Below, one piece after another: positions 1 to 8,335 of a DNA stretch of 19,855 bases (position 1 is the stretch's first letter; the number at the start of each line of letters is the position of its first letter). The notes under the pieces were generated by a model. It saw nothing but the letters and a program-made list of their open reading frames with translations. It had not been told where the DNA came from and did no database searches. The position numbers were made by a program, and so were the translations under genes. Source of the stretch: Aquimarina sp. (GTDB lineage Bacteria; Bacteroidota; Bacteroidia; Flavobacteriales; Flavobacteriaceae); assembly GCA_002697475.1 (NCBI GenBank), contig NZVW01000049.1:1-19855 (forward strand), written 5' to 3'.

Positions 1-28
1 AATTTACAATTGTGGTCTATTGATTAAC

Positions 29-56
29 TTTGTCAAAAGACAAAATCGTATCTTTG
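29..56 (+). promoter_or_regulatory. Candidate Bacteroidota promoter upstream of folE
   Basis: TTTG at 29-32 and TATCTTTG at 49-56 match the Bacteroidota vegetative promoter (a -33 TTTG or TTG and a -7 TAnnTTTG). The gap is 16 nt, slightly short of the usual 17-19. The -33 box lies in a perfect inverted repeat, TTTGTC-AAAA-GACAAA (29-44), which could be an operator. The predicted transcript start near 63 gives a leader of about 105 nt before folE. The rest of 1-168 shows nothing else I can support. Confidence 0.5.
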
Positions 57-168
57 CCAACTATTTTGTTAGCTTATAACAATTGATCGACAAATCTTAT
101 GTTTTAATAAAACTAGTTAAGTTTTTAAAACTAAATAATAATAGTAAAAATTAAAGTAGATAAAAAAA

Positions 169-846
169 GTGAAGGTAGATAAAGCGGTAGAGGAATTTGA
201 TGCACTAGGAGACAACCATGTTTCCACTAATGCAACAACACCATTAAGAGAAGATGCTTTTAAGCTTAGCGACAAAGAGAAAATTGAACTGATTCAGGAT
301 GATATAAAACATATTATGGAGACTCTTGGATTAGATTTAACTGACGATAGTCTTAAAGGCACTCCTAAAAGAGTGGCAAAAATGTTTGTGAACGAAATAT
401 TTTCCGGATTACACCCTGAGAGAAAACCTGATGCCTCAACATTTCAAAATCATTACAAATATGGTGAAATGTTAGTAGAAAAAAATATCACCGTATATTC
501 TACCTGTGAGCATCACTTATTGCCTATAGTAGGACGTGCGCACGTAGCATATATTTCTAATGGAACAGTAGTTGGTCTTTCTAAAATGAATAGAATAGTC
601 GATTATTATGCTAAAAGACCACAAGTACAGGAAAGAATGACGATGCAAATTGTAGAACACTTACAGGTTGTGTTAAACACAAAAGATGTTGCCTGTGTTA
701 TTGATGCCAAGCACTTATGCGTTAATTCCCGAGGTATTCGAGATATCGAAAGCAGCACAGTAACAAGTGAGTTCGGGGGGCGTTTTAAGGAAGAATCTGT
801 AAGAAGAGAATTTCTTGACTACATAAAATTAGAAACAAACTTTTAA
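169..846 (+). CDS. folE: GTP cyclohydrolase I
   Basis: FolE converts GTP to 7,8-dihydroneopterin triphosphate, the first step of tetrahydrofolate synthesis, in the cytoplasm. The 225-residue length fits the homodecameric type I family. The zinc ligands are visible as Cys113 and His116 in STCEHHLLP (111-119) and Cys184 in KHLCVNSRGIRD (181-192). The C-terminal half is strongly conserved. The start is GTG at 169: an in-frame stop lies at 157-159 and the first in-frame ATG is at residue 50, inside the conserved fold. The first 35 residues are a variable N-terminal extension. It heads a run with cysS, 29 bp downstream. Identity is secure; only the exact start is uncertain. Confidence 0.96.
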   Translation: MKVDKAVEEFDALGDNHVSTNATTPLREDAFKLSDKEKIELIQDDIKHIMETLGLDLTDDSLKGTPKRVAKMFVNEIFSGLHPERKPDASTFQNHYKYGEMLVEKNITVYSTCEHHLLPIVGRAHVAYISNGTVVGLSKMNRIVDYYAKRPQVQERMTMQIVEHLQVVLNTKDVACVIDAKHLCVNSRGIRDIESSTVTSEFGGRFKEESVRREFLDYIKLETNF

Positions 847-875
847 CCTAAAACCAAAAAACAGCACATAAATTC

Positions 876-2372
876 ATGGCTTCAATTCCATTGTACAAAA
901 CTCAGGAGTTAAAGATTTATAACTCCATCACTGGTCAAAAAGAAACTTTTACACCGCTAACTGAAGGAAACGTAGGAATGTATGTTTGTGGACCTACTGT
1001 TTATAGTAACGTACATCTAGGGAATTGTAGAACTTTTATATCTTTTGATCTTGTTTTTAGATACCTAAAACATTTAGGATATAAGGTGCGATATGTGCGG
1101 AATATTACGGACGCCGGACATCTGGAAAGTGATGCTGATGAAGGAGAGGACAAAGTATCCAAAAAAGCAAGAATAGAGCAGTTAGAACCTATGGAAATTG
1201 TTCAAAGATACACTTTGGACTTCCATAATATACTTGCTAAATTCAATAATATTCCTCCAAGCATAGAACCAACAGCAACAGGTCACATTGTAGAGCAAAT
1301 TGAAATTATTAAAACTATTTTAGATAAAGGTTTTGCCTATGAGGCTAATGGCTCTGTATATTTTGACGTAAAAAAATTCAATGAAACTAATCACTATGGC
1401 AAACTAAGTGGGCGTAACATAGAAGAACTTATAGCTAATACCAGAGAATTAACTGCTCAGAGTGACAAAAAGAATCCTCAGGATTTTGCTTTATGGAAAA
1501 AAGCGGAACCTCAACATATTATGAGATGGCCATCTCCCTGGAGTGATGGTTTTCCTGGTTGGCATCTGGAGTGTACCGTAATGAGTACAAAATATTTAGG
1601 AGAACAGTTCGATATCCACGGAGGAGGTATGGACCTTAAGTTTCCCCACCACGAATGTGAAATAGCTCAGGGTGAAGCTGCTACAGGTCAAAGTCCTGTA
1701 AATTACTGGATGCACGCCAATATGCTAACTCTTAACGGTAAAAAAATGTCTAAGTCCACAGGAAATATTATTTCTCCTGCAGAAATTTTCAGTGGTGATA
1801 ATTCAATTTTGAGCAAAGCATTTGCCCCTACCGTTGCTAGATTCTTCATGCTTCAGGCACATTATCGTAGTGTTCTAGATTTTTCCAGTGATGCTTTAGA
1901 GGCTTCTGAAAAAGGGTTTATCAGGTTGATGGAAGCATTGGAAACACTGAAAAGCATTAAAGCTTCAGAGGTTACTAATGGTTTTGATATTACAAAATGG
2001 GTTGATAACTGTTATGATGCTATGAATGATGACTTTAACAGTCCTATTTTAATAGCTAATTTATTTGAGGCCGTAAAATTTATTAATACACTGAAAGAGG
2101 AAAAAGCATCTATATCGAAAGAAGACTTGACTACCCTGACAGAACATTTAAATACCTTTGTATTTGATGTATTAGGCCTAGTTAATCTGAACGAAGCATC
2201 TTCTGATACCAGTGATAAATTATCCGGAACCGTAGAGCTGCTGATTAAATTACGAGCGGAAGCAAGAGCTAATAAAGATTTTGCCACCGGTGATAAGATA
2301 AGAGATGAGCTTTTAGCACTGGGCATTCAATTAAAAGACGGCAGAGAAGGAACCACTTTTACGGTAAATTAA
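876..2372 (+). CDS. cysS: Cysteinyl-tRNA synthetase
   Basis: A class I aminoacyl-tRNA synthetase that charges tRNA-Cys with cysteine. The HIGH signature appears as HLGN (47-50) and the KMSKS loop is intact at 290-294. The zinc ligands that discriminate cysteine are Cys38 (in MYVCGPTVY), Cys233 (in GWHLECTVM) and the His-His-Glu-Cys group at 258-261. A C-terminal helical anticodon-binding region follows, giving 498 residues, the usual size. The ATG lies 29 bp after folE, and yidD begins 5 bp after the stop, so the three genes are probably cotranscribed. Nothing is truncated or unusual. Confidence 0.97.
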   Translation: MASIPLYKTQELKIYNSITGQKETFTPLTEGNVGMYVCGPTVYSNVHLGNCRTFISFDLVFRYLKHLGYKVRYVRNITDAGHLESDADEGEDKVSKKARIEQLEPMEIVQRYTLDFHNILAKFNNIPPSIEPTATGHIVEQIEIIKTILDKGFAYEANGSVYFDVKKFNETNHYGKLSGRNIEELIANTRELTAQSDKKNPQDFALWKKAEPQHIMRWPSPWSDGFPGWHLECTVMSTKYLGEQFDIHGGGMDLKFPHHECEIAQGEAATGQSPVNYWMHANMLTLNGKKMSKSTGNIISPAEIFSGDNSILSKAFAPTVARFFMLQAHYRSVLDFSSDALEASEKGFIRLMEALETLKSIKASEVTNGFDITKWVDNCYDAMNDDFNSPILIANLFEAVKFINTLKEEKASISKEDLTTLTEHLNTFVFDVLGLVNLNEASSDTSDKLSGTVELLIKLRAEARANKDFATGDKIRDELLALGIQLKDGREGTTFTVN

Positions 2373-2377
2373 TTTTT

Positions 2378-2626
2378 TTGGCGACTAAGATTTCCATAAA
2401 GCAAATTTTTATTGCACCGTTTATATTTCTAATACGGGTATATCAAAAGTTTATATCGCCTTTAACACCTGCTACTTGTAGATATCATCCTACTTGTTCG
2501 CACTATACTCTAGAGGCCTTGCGGACTCACGGTTTATTTATGGGGGGATGGCTATCCGTTAAACGTATATTTAGCTGTAACCCGTGGGGAGGTAGTGGTT
2601 ATGATCCTGTGCCTGAGAAGAAATAA
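2378..2626 (+). CDS. yidD: Membrane protein insertion efficiency factor YidD
   Basis: A small (82-residue) YidD-family protein, believed to assist YidC and Sec in inserting inner-membrane proteins from the cytoplasmic face. The family pattern is clear: RVYQKFISPLTPATCRYHPT at about 20-39 and SHYTLEAL just after, then a C-terminal CNPWGGSGYDPVP segment. Three conserved cysteines are present (34, 40, 68). The start is TTG at 2378, only 5 bp after the cysS stop, which supports translational coupling. It converges on the next minus-strand gene with a 6-bp gap and no terminator between them. Confidence 0.93.
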   Translation: MATKISIKQIFIAPFIFLIRVYQKFISPLTPATCRYHPTCSHYTLEALRTHGLFMGGWLSVKRIFSCNPWGGSGYDPVPEKK

Positions 2627-2632
2627 TTTTAT

Positions 2633-5350
2633 TTATAATTTGTAAGATAATTTAAATAATATCACTCTAGGCTGAATAAAGGTGGTATTGTCTGAAACGA
2701 TAAATTGGTTAAAAAAGTTATTATTTCGAAAGTCAACGTCAAACAAATTCATCACCTCTATACCTAAAGTCCAAGGACTAGACTTTTTATCGTATAATAA
2801 TTCTAAATTCAACTCTTGAAAGACATTATTTTGATTCAAAGTTTTGTTCATGTAAGAAGTATAAGTATAATCCAAATTAAAAAAGAAGTCATTCAAAAAA
2901 TCATACTCTACAAAAACAAATGGCTTAAAGTTGGAAAAATTATTCTGCGAATTATTATTCCTGAAAAAGCTAAAATTCTGTTTTAGACCAACCTGAAAAT
3001 TAGGCCAATAATCATAAAAACTTTCTACTTTTAAGTTATAGGAAGGAATTATTGTTTCAAATTCTAATATTTCGTCATTTATAATTCTAGAGTATTCAAA
3101 TAGATTAAGTCCTCCGCCTAAAGTAAACCTATAAGCTCTTGTTTTCTTTGAAATTGAGCCATTCAAACCAAAATTATTTTCTGGTAAGTTAGTATATACA
3201 TATTCATTAATTAAATTAATCCCTTCATTTCTAGTACTGCTTCTAATTGAAAAGTCTCTTTTTGTGTAACTAAGACCTCCAGAAATGAACAGACCTTTGT
3301 AAAGATTAAAATTGGAATAAAAAATAGAAGATTGGTGGTAGAGTTCATTTTCTAAAAATTCATTTCCTCTCAACAGTGTATTAAAGTTTGAAAGCCTTAA
3401 GCGATTAGAAAATTGAGAAACATTAGGAAATCGAGATTTTTTTAAATATTTCGCTTTTAAATTTTCTCTACTATTGATTTTCCATTCAAATAAAAATTCA
3501 GGCAATAAAAACGACTTATCTCTTCCAACTATTCTTTCATCGAATTGTTCCACATCCCATAAATAATATTGATAAAATAGAGCTGGCTTAATTAAAAAAT
3601 TCCCAACCATCATCTTATAATTCAAACCAACATAATTACTTATTAATCCTAAGTTAACTTTATTTGAAAAACCAAAATCTTTAAAATTATTAACCTCACC
3701 ATTATTTAGGATTTGAATATCATCACTATTGAAAGATTGATTTTCTATGGTAATACCAATTTCAGGGTAAATATGATTGGTCCGATTTAAAACCCAATAG
3801 TGCTTAATTCTTATACCAGCATTTTCCAAATAGGAATCATTTTTTTGATTTAAATTGATTGAATCTTCTTGGACAAGTGGAAATACGCTCGTAAATATTG
3901 GTTCAGTCAAACCCCAATTTTTGTCGCTATAAAAAGATGTGTTCTTGTAAAACAAATTAACACTTGAAGTGTGCGAATCCGATATTTTAAACGAATAATT
4001 CAATTTTGATGTTAAATCAAATTCTTTTATACCTGAAACCAAACTTATCTTATTTTCAAAATCATCACTAACCGATGTAGTGCTACTAATATTGTCTGAA
4101 GAATTTGTTTTTAGATATAATTCTAATGATAAATCCTTATTTGATTTGGAACTAAAGCTATATTTAAATTTACTTAAGGTAAAAAAAAGATTACTTATTT
4201 TTTTATTAGTTCTAATTTCATTAAGCTCTTCATTAATTAGATATCTATTATTCGAAATATTCAGAAAATCGGATTTGCTCTTTGAAAATATTGTGTACGC
4301 TTCTATCTCAGATTTTTTATCTAGTCTTTGTGAAAAACTGAAAGCTTCGAAATCATTTTTTTGATTTAAAAAGTCGTCATCAATTAGGAATTGAGAAAAA
4401 TCATCAGAAATGAGTTGAAAGTAAGAGCTGGGTGATTCGCTAAATGACGAAATTCCTCCTTCGAAATTGAGATAATCCTTTAAACTAAAGGACTTTTTGC
4501 CAAAGTTATTAAAATCACTTATGTTATTAATTGCAGTATTCGGACTATAATAAAATAGAGCCGGATTAAAAATATACTTTGATTTTAGACCCGTGCCCAA
4601 ATTAATGTCTCCGAAAATAAACTTTTTCTTTCCGTCTTTAAGCTTAATATTTAGAGCTAATTTTTCACTATCCTCTAAATTTTTCAAAAAATTTATTTCG
4701 TTGTAATTATCAATTGCTTCTATTTCATCAACTGCATCTGCAGGAATATTATTAACCCCTAACTTTTCATCACCGGTAAAAAATTTCCTTCCTTCTACCA
4801 TTAATTTAGTAACATCCTTTCCATTAACTTTAACATTGCCCTCATTATCCACATCAATACCAGGTAATTTACTTAAAACATCTCTTAATTTTCTCTCTTC
4901 TCCAGTGAGGAAATTTTCAACTCTATAGGTAGTAGTATCTTCACTAATCTTAACAGGTAATCTTCGTTTAATTAAAACTTCCTGAAGAATTTCGCTCTCT
5001 TCTTTTAAGGAGAAATTTATAACTGAATCTTTTTCAAGTTTAAGACGCTTTTTTAAAATCTCAAATCCTAAATGACTTATTTCAATATCATAATATTCCT
5101 GTTTAAGAATTTTTAATCGGTAATTACCGTCATTATCAGAAATTGCAAAAACAGTTTTCAACCTTTTATCTTCAGGAAAACCTATTATATTAGCATTTAC
5201 CAAGGTATTGTTGGAAGTATCTAAAATTTTTCCGCCTATCTCTATCTCTTGAGCATTAACAAACTCAAGAAAAGAAAAAAAAAGACAGGTTATTACAATA
5301 AAAACTTTAAAGGGATACTGTAAAGCAGGGAAGTTAGTATCTTTAGACAA
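2633..5350 (-). CDS. TonB-receptor-like outer-membrane barrel protein with CarboxypepD_reg-like N-terminus
   Basis: A 905-residue exported protein. Residues 1-34 look like a signal peptide ending NAQ. Residues about 35-120 form a carboxypeptidase regulatory-like (Ig-like) domain, with DNDGNYRLKI followed by HLGFE. Residues about 135-225 resemble a TonB-receptor plug (VLSKLPGIDVDNEGNVKVNG, then NNIPADAVDEIE). The rest is alternating beta-strand with many aromatic residues, ending LFKLSYKL, as expected of an outer-membrane barrel. I see no clear TonB box. No ATG exists before residue 183, so TTG at 5350 is the likely start. It lies 25 bp after the GLPGLI gene. In Bacteroidetes such barrels often pair with GLPGLI proteins; the substrate is unknown. 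The gene looks more AT-rich than its neighbours. Confidence 0.82.
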   Translation of the reverse strand: MSKDTNFPALQYPFKVFIVITCLFFSFLEFVNAQEIEIGGKILDTSNNTLVNANIIGFPEDKRLKTVFAISDNDGNYRLKILKQEYYDIEISHLGFEILKKRLKLEKDSVINFSLKEESEILQEVLIKRRLPVKISEDTTTYRVENFLTGEERKLRDVLSKLPGIDVDNEGNVKVNGKDVTKLMVEGRKFFTGDEKLGVNNIPADAVDEIEAIDNYNEINFLKNLEDSEKLALNIKLKDGKKKFIFGDINLGTGLKSKYIFNPALFYYSPNTAINNISDFNNFGKKSFSLKDYLNFEGGISSFSESPSSYFQLISDDFSQFLIDDDFLNQKNDFEAFSFSQRLDKKSEIEAYTIFSKSKSDFLNISNNRYLINEELNEIRTNKKISNLFFTLSKFKYSFSSKSNKDLSLELYLKTNSSDNISSTTSVSDDFENKISLVSGIKEFDLTSKLNYSFKISDSHTSSVNLFYKNTSFYSDKNWGLTEPIFTSVFPLVQEDSINLNQKNDSYLENAGIRIKHYWVLNRTNHIYPEIGITIENQSFNSDDIQILNNGEVNNFKDFGFSNKVNLGLISNYVGLNYKMMVGNFLIKPALFYQYYLWDVEQFDERIVGRDKSFLLPEFLFEWKINSRENLKAKYLKKSRFPNVSQFSNRLRLSNFNTLLRGNEFLENELYHQSSIFYSNFNLYKGLFISGGLSYTKRDFSIRSSTRNEGINLINEYVYTNLPENNFGLNGSISKKTRAYRFTLGGGLNLFEYSRIINDEILEFETIIPSYNLKVESFYDYWPNFQVGLKQNFSFFRNNNSQNNFSNFKPFVFVEYDFLNDFFFNLDYTYTSYMNKTLNQNNVFQELNLELLYDKKSSPWTLGIEVMNLFDVDFRNNNFFNQFIVSDNTTFIQPRVILFKLSYKL

Positions 5351-5375
5351 ACGATCTAGTATTTAAACTTAAAAG

Positions 5376-6131
5376 CTAATTCTTTTTTAGATAATTATCA
5401 AACTTCGTTGAAATATTATTTACAATATTTAAATATTCTTGTTCAGAAACAACTCTATCTACTTTGGGCATACTTAATTCTTTATCCGTAATCTTTTTAT
5501 CGAGAAGAATTTTCTCTACATAGTAACTTATTCTATCTTCACCCTCATGTAATTCTAAAATTAAACCAGGAAGTCCACCATAATTCTTTGGGCCAAAAGG
5601 CAAAGACAAAGTGGGCGCATACCAGGCAATAATCTCTATATTAGAAGTTTGCCCTTTTCTGTCAGTAAATTTAGTAGTAGTTAATGCTTTATAACAAGTA
5701 TATCCTGATACAACTTTTTTTTCGCTTGTAAGGTTCCATTGAATATCACTCATTTGGGATTTAATCCCGTATTTAACTCCATCAAATTCTTTAACTCTAA
5801 TAGATTCATTACTTGCAACACTACTATAAAAATCACTATTTAGATTCAAGGCGGAAAGTGCAATTCGTTTCATCAATCTATCATTATGACTAATACTCAT
5901 TTCTTCCAAAACCTTAAAAACTCCTCTTTGACCTGAAGATTTAAGAATTAATCTCAAATTGTCAATTTGCTCTCTAACTTTTAAAATAGCACTTGATCTA
6001 GGTTTAGAATTTTCACTTGGAGAATTTTTCAATTCAACCCTATATTCTACCTCATAACCTTTACTTTCATCCAAAGTAAACCAAGATATAAATATAAAAA
6101 CTGTAAATAATATGATTAGTAACTTTTTCAT
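5376..6131 (-). CDS. GLPGLI family secreted protein
   Basis: A Bacteroidetes-specific family of exported proteins of unknown biochemical role, named for its GLPGLI motif. The motif is exact here (residues 186-191 of 251), preceded by IIAWYAPTLSLPFGPKNYGG, and the family's GYTCYKA segment is at about 143-149. The ATG at 6131 is preferred because it begins a normal signal peptide (MKKLLIILFTVFIFIS). The reading frame stays open to an ATG at 6176, but that would place 15 extra residues, including a basic stretch, before the signal and would start inside a terminator-like hairpin. It sits 25 bp upstream of the barrel gene, so the pair probably form an envelope system. Confidence 0.88.
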   Translation of the reverse strand: MKKLLIILFTVFIFISWFTLDESKGYEVEYRVELKNSPSENSKPRSSAILKVREQIDNLRLILKSSGQRGVFKVLEEMSISHNDRLMKRIALSALNLNSDFYSSVASNESIRVKEFDGVKYGIKSQMSDIQWNLTSEKKVVSGYTCYKALTTTKFTDRKGQTSNIEIIAWYAPTLSLPFGPKNYGGLPGLILELHEGEDRISYYVEKILLDKKITDKELSMPKVDRVVSEQEYLNIVNNISTKFDNYLKKN

Positions 6132-6143
6132 TGCTTTTTTTTT

Positions 6144-6180
6144 AAAAAAAACCCACATTCGTATTAGAGCAAACATGGGT
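6144..6180 (-). terminator. Terminator-like hairpin or attenuator between the small secreted gene and the GLPGLI gene
   Basis: Read on the minus strand, ACCCATGT pairs with ATGTGGGT (8 bp including two G-U wobbles) around a 14-nt loop, followed by about eight T residues. It sits between the stop at 6189 and the chosen GLPGLI start at 6131. It may end the transcript of the 78-residue gene or partly attenuate the two genes after it. The stem is short, so strength is uncertain. Confidence 0.5.
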
Positions 6181-6188
6181 CTAAAATT

Positions 6189-6425
6189 CTACTCATTCTG
6201 CATATTTCCACATACATCACTTGTATTAAGGCAATAACAAGCGGCATACGCATCATTAAGTATAACAGTAGCATCATCTACTGAAACCATAAAACCCAAA
6301 TCCGATTCTAAGTCTTCTAGAAAAGTAATTGCCTCATCAAAACATTCATCATAGCTGTAAAAAATGTTTGCTGAAGATGTAACTGAAAGCATAAGAATGC
6401 AGAAAAATAAAAAGAGTTTTTTCAT
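6189..6425 (-). CDS. Small secreted cysteine-containing protein
   Basis: A 78-residue protein I do not recognise. Residues 1-19 form a convincing signal peptide (MKKLFLFFCILMLSVTSSA). The mature part of about 59 residues is acidic and holds four cysteines (28, 63, 65, 72), enough for two disulfide bonds in the periplasm or outside the cell. The coding region is compact, and a TAnnTTTG -7 element lies about 40 nt upstream of the ATG, so it is likely real. It is the first gene of the minus-strand block that continues with GLPGLI and the barrel. No function can be assigned; a role with its neighbours is only suggested by position. Confidence 0.6.
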   Translation of the reverse strand: MKKLFLFFCILMLSVTSSANIFYSYDECFDEAITFLEDLESDLGFMVSVDDATVILNDAYAACYCLNTSDVCGNMQNE

Positions 6426-6464
6426 TTTAAAAGTGATTTAAAGAATTAGTACTTAAAGAAATAA

Positions 6465-6472
6465 CAAAATTA
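6465..6472 (-). promoter_or_regulatory. Candidate -7 element for the 78-residue gene
   Basis: On the minus strand this reads TAATTTTG, a match to TAnnTTTG, about 40 nt upstream of the ATG at 6425. I see no good TTTG at the matching -33 distance, so support is weak. The 148-bp gap 6426-6573 is divergent with lgt and must hold promoters for both sides. Confidence 0.3.
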
Positions 6473-6573
6473 ATAACTAACCAAATTTCATTATTATTAT
6501 TTTTTTAAACTGAGAACATTAACTCTAATTGTATTAGTATTTATATATTTACTCAACTCAAAAAAATTAATCA

Positions 6574-7509
6574 ATGCTAATTCCATTAAAAATTGTCTGG
6601 AATCCCAATGAAGGAATTGATCTTGGATTTTTCCTGGTACGTTTTTATAGTTTAATGTTTGTAGTTGCTTTTTTATTAGGATGGTATCTAATGAAAAAGA
6701 TATACCTACGCGAAAATGAATCCATGGAAAAACTGGATTCCTTATTTATTTATGCAGTTATCGCTACATTGGTAGGCGCCAGGTTGGGACATGTGTTTTT
6801 TTATGACTGGGATTACTATAAAAATCATCTATTAGAAATCATACTTCCTTTTAGATTTAGCCCGGAATTTGAATTTATAGGTTTTCAAGGACTTGCCAGT
6901 CACGGAGCTGCTATTGGTATCATTATAGCGATGTATTATTATTCTAAAAAAATCCTAAAGAAACCTATACTTTGGATTTTAGATCGAATCGTTATTCCTG
7001 TAGCTTTTGGTGGAATTTTTGTACGATTAGGTAATTTTTTTAATTCTGAAATTATAGGTGAAGAATCAGGTGATGTAGTGACTGGAGTCAAATTTGTTCG
7101 AGATTATTACAGCAAAGCTGAAGCTATCAAGATTACCGGAATGCGAAAGGCCAATGATGCCTATGATGCTATTGTCAACAATCCAGAATTTGCTTCATTA
7201 TTAGAAGCGGTACCCTATCGACATCCTGCTCAATTGTATGAAGCATTTGGTTATATTTTCGTTGCTATAATACTGTGGCTGATTTATTGGAAAACTGATA
7301 AAAGAAAGAATTTAGGTTTTATCTTTGGTGTATTCCTGATCTTACTATGGACTGTACGCTTTATAGTAGAGTTTGTAAAGAAAAGCCAGGGAGGCTTTGA
7401 GGAAAGTTTAGGGCTATTTTCTACAGGACAATGGTTAAGTTTACCATTTATAGCCGCAGGAATCTACTTTGCATTTGCTTCATTAAACAGACGTACTGAA
7501 GTTCAATAA
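6574..7509 (+). CDS. lgt: Prolipoprotein diacylglyceryl transferase
   Basis: Lgt transfers diacylglycerol from phosphatidylglycerol to the lipobox cysteine of prolipoproteins in the inner membrane. That would include CsgG and the propeller lipoprotein encoded further along this window. At least seven hydrophobic segments are visible. Signature parts are GLASHGAAIG (106-115, the active-site His region), RLGNFFNSEIIG (151-162, the Lgt signature with Arg and Asn), RHPAQLYE (216-223), and TVRFIVEF (260-267) with the essential C-terminal Arg262. A region of about 50 residues (165-215) between the signature and HPAQLYE is longer than in E. coli, giving 311 residues. A strong terminator follows. Confidence 0.95.
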   Translation: MLIPLKIVWNPNEGIDLGFFLVRFYSLMFVVAFLLGWYLMKKIYLRENESMEKLDSLFIYAVIATLVGARLGHVFFYDWDYYKNHLLEIILPFRFSPEFEFIGFQGLASHGAAIGIIIAMYYYSKKILKKPILWILDRIVIPVAFGGIFVRLGNFFNSEIIGEESGDVVTGVKFVRDYYSKAEAIKITGMRKANDAYDAIVNNPEFASLLEAVPYRHPAQLYEAFGYIFVAIILWLIYWKTDKRKNLGFIFGVFLILLWTVRFIVEFVKKSQGGFEESLGLFSTGQWLSLPFIAAGIYFAFASLNRRTEVQ

Positions 7510-7533
7510 AATTATAAAAAAATATAAATATCC

Positions 7534-7561
7534 AATACCACTATTATAGTGGTATTTTTTT
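7534..7561 (+). terminator. Rho-independent terminator after lgt
   Basis: A perfect 10-bp stem (AATACCACTA paired with TAGTGGTATT) with a 3-nt loop runs straight into seven T residues. It lies 24 bp after the lgt stop and separates lgt from the SYLF gene. Confidence 0.88.
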
Positions 7562-7680
7562 ATGACATTTTAAGACAAAAGTCAAATAATTGTCATTCCT
7601 ATAAGTATTATCTAACTAGCTGTTAACGATTTATAAGATTCATAATGTCTAACTTAGATCTAAACATAAATCATACAACC

Positions 7681-8259
7681 ATGAAGTTAAAGACGCTAAC
7701 AGTATTGTTATTATCTCTGTTCGTATTTCAGGGAATAACTGCACAAAAAAAAGACAGTAAGTCAGAAAGAAAGGACAACAAAGAAATTATGGCTAAGGCC
7801 ATGGAAGTTAAACAAATGATGATTGAAAAAGACGAGGCTCTGGCTGAGTTTTTTGACAATTCTGAAGGTTATGTAATTTTTCCTTCTGTCGGAAAAGGAG
7901 GATTCATCGTAGGTGGAGCTTATGGTAGAGGCGTCGTTTTTGAAGATGGTATGCACGTAGGTAACGCTAGTTTAAAACAATTAGACGTTGGGTTACAAGC
8001 AGGAGGAAAATCATATAGTGAGATCATCTTTTTTGAAACGGAGGAAGCTCTTAATAAGTTTAAAGATGATAAGTTTGAACTTTCTGCTGAAGTATCCGCT
8101 ACCATTATTGATGAAGGCGTAGCTAAGAAAGCCAAGTTTAAAGATAATGTTTTAGTAATGATTATGCCAAGAAAAGGATTAATGGTTGACGCTTCCATTG
8201 GAGCACAACGATTTGACTATGAAAAGGATATGAATGATACTAGAGTTAGTGACTGGTAG
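7681..8259 (+). CDS. Secreted lipid-binding SYLF-domain protein
   Basis: A 192-residue protein with a signal peptide (MKLKTLTVLLLSLFVFQGITA, cleaved before QKK) and a lysine-rich linker, then a SYLF (Ysc84/DUF500) domain over most of its length. Recognisable parts are NSEGYVIFPSVGKGGFIVGG, YGRGVVF and the C-terminal IMPRKGLMVDASIGAQRFDY. In eukaryotes SYLF domains bind phosphoinositides; the bacterial periplasmic role is not settled. The frame is open from an ATG at 7645, but the ATG at 7681 gives a normal signal peptide and the upstream 12 residues are polar, so 7681 is preferred. It is monocistronic, flanked by terminators. Confidence 0.88.
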   Translation: MKLKTLTVLLLSLFVFQGITAQKKDSKSERKDNKEIMAKAMEVKQMMIEKDEALAEFFDNSEGYVIFPSVGKGGFIVGGAYGRGVVFEDGMHVGNASLKQLDVGLQAGGKSYSEIIFFETEEALNKFKDDKFELSAEVSATIIDEGVAKKAKFKDNVLVMIMPRKGLMVDASIGAQRFDYEKDMNDTRVSDW

Positions 8260-8281
8260 AATAAAAAAATGCTAGAATAGA

Positions 8282-8310
8282 AAAAGCCCGATTAAATAAA
8301 TCGGGCTTTT
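8282..8310. terminator. Bidirectional terminator between SYLF gene and prfA
   Basis: AAAAGCCCGATT and AATCGGGCTTTT form a perfect 12-bp stem with a 5-nt loop, with A residues on one side and T residues on the other. It can therefore end transcripts of the plus-strand SYLF gene and of convergent minus-strand prfA. Confidence 0.92.
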
Positions 8311-8335
8311 ATATGTCATATCAACTTCATTTAAG

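Noticed and set aside
4080..4364. Plus-strand ORF inside the barrel gene
   Set aside because: It lies antisense to a continuous barrel reading frame, and its Leu/Ser-rich sequence is typical of antisense AT-rich DNA.
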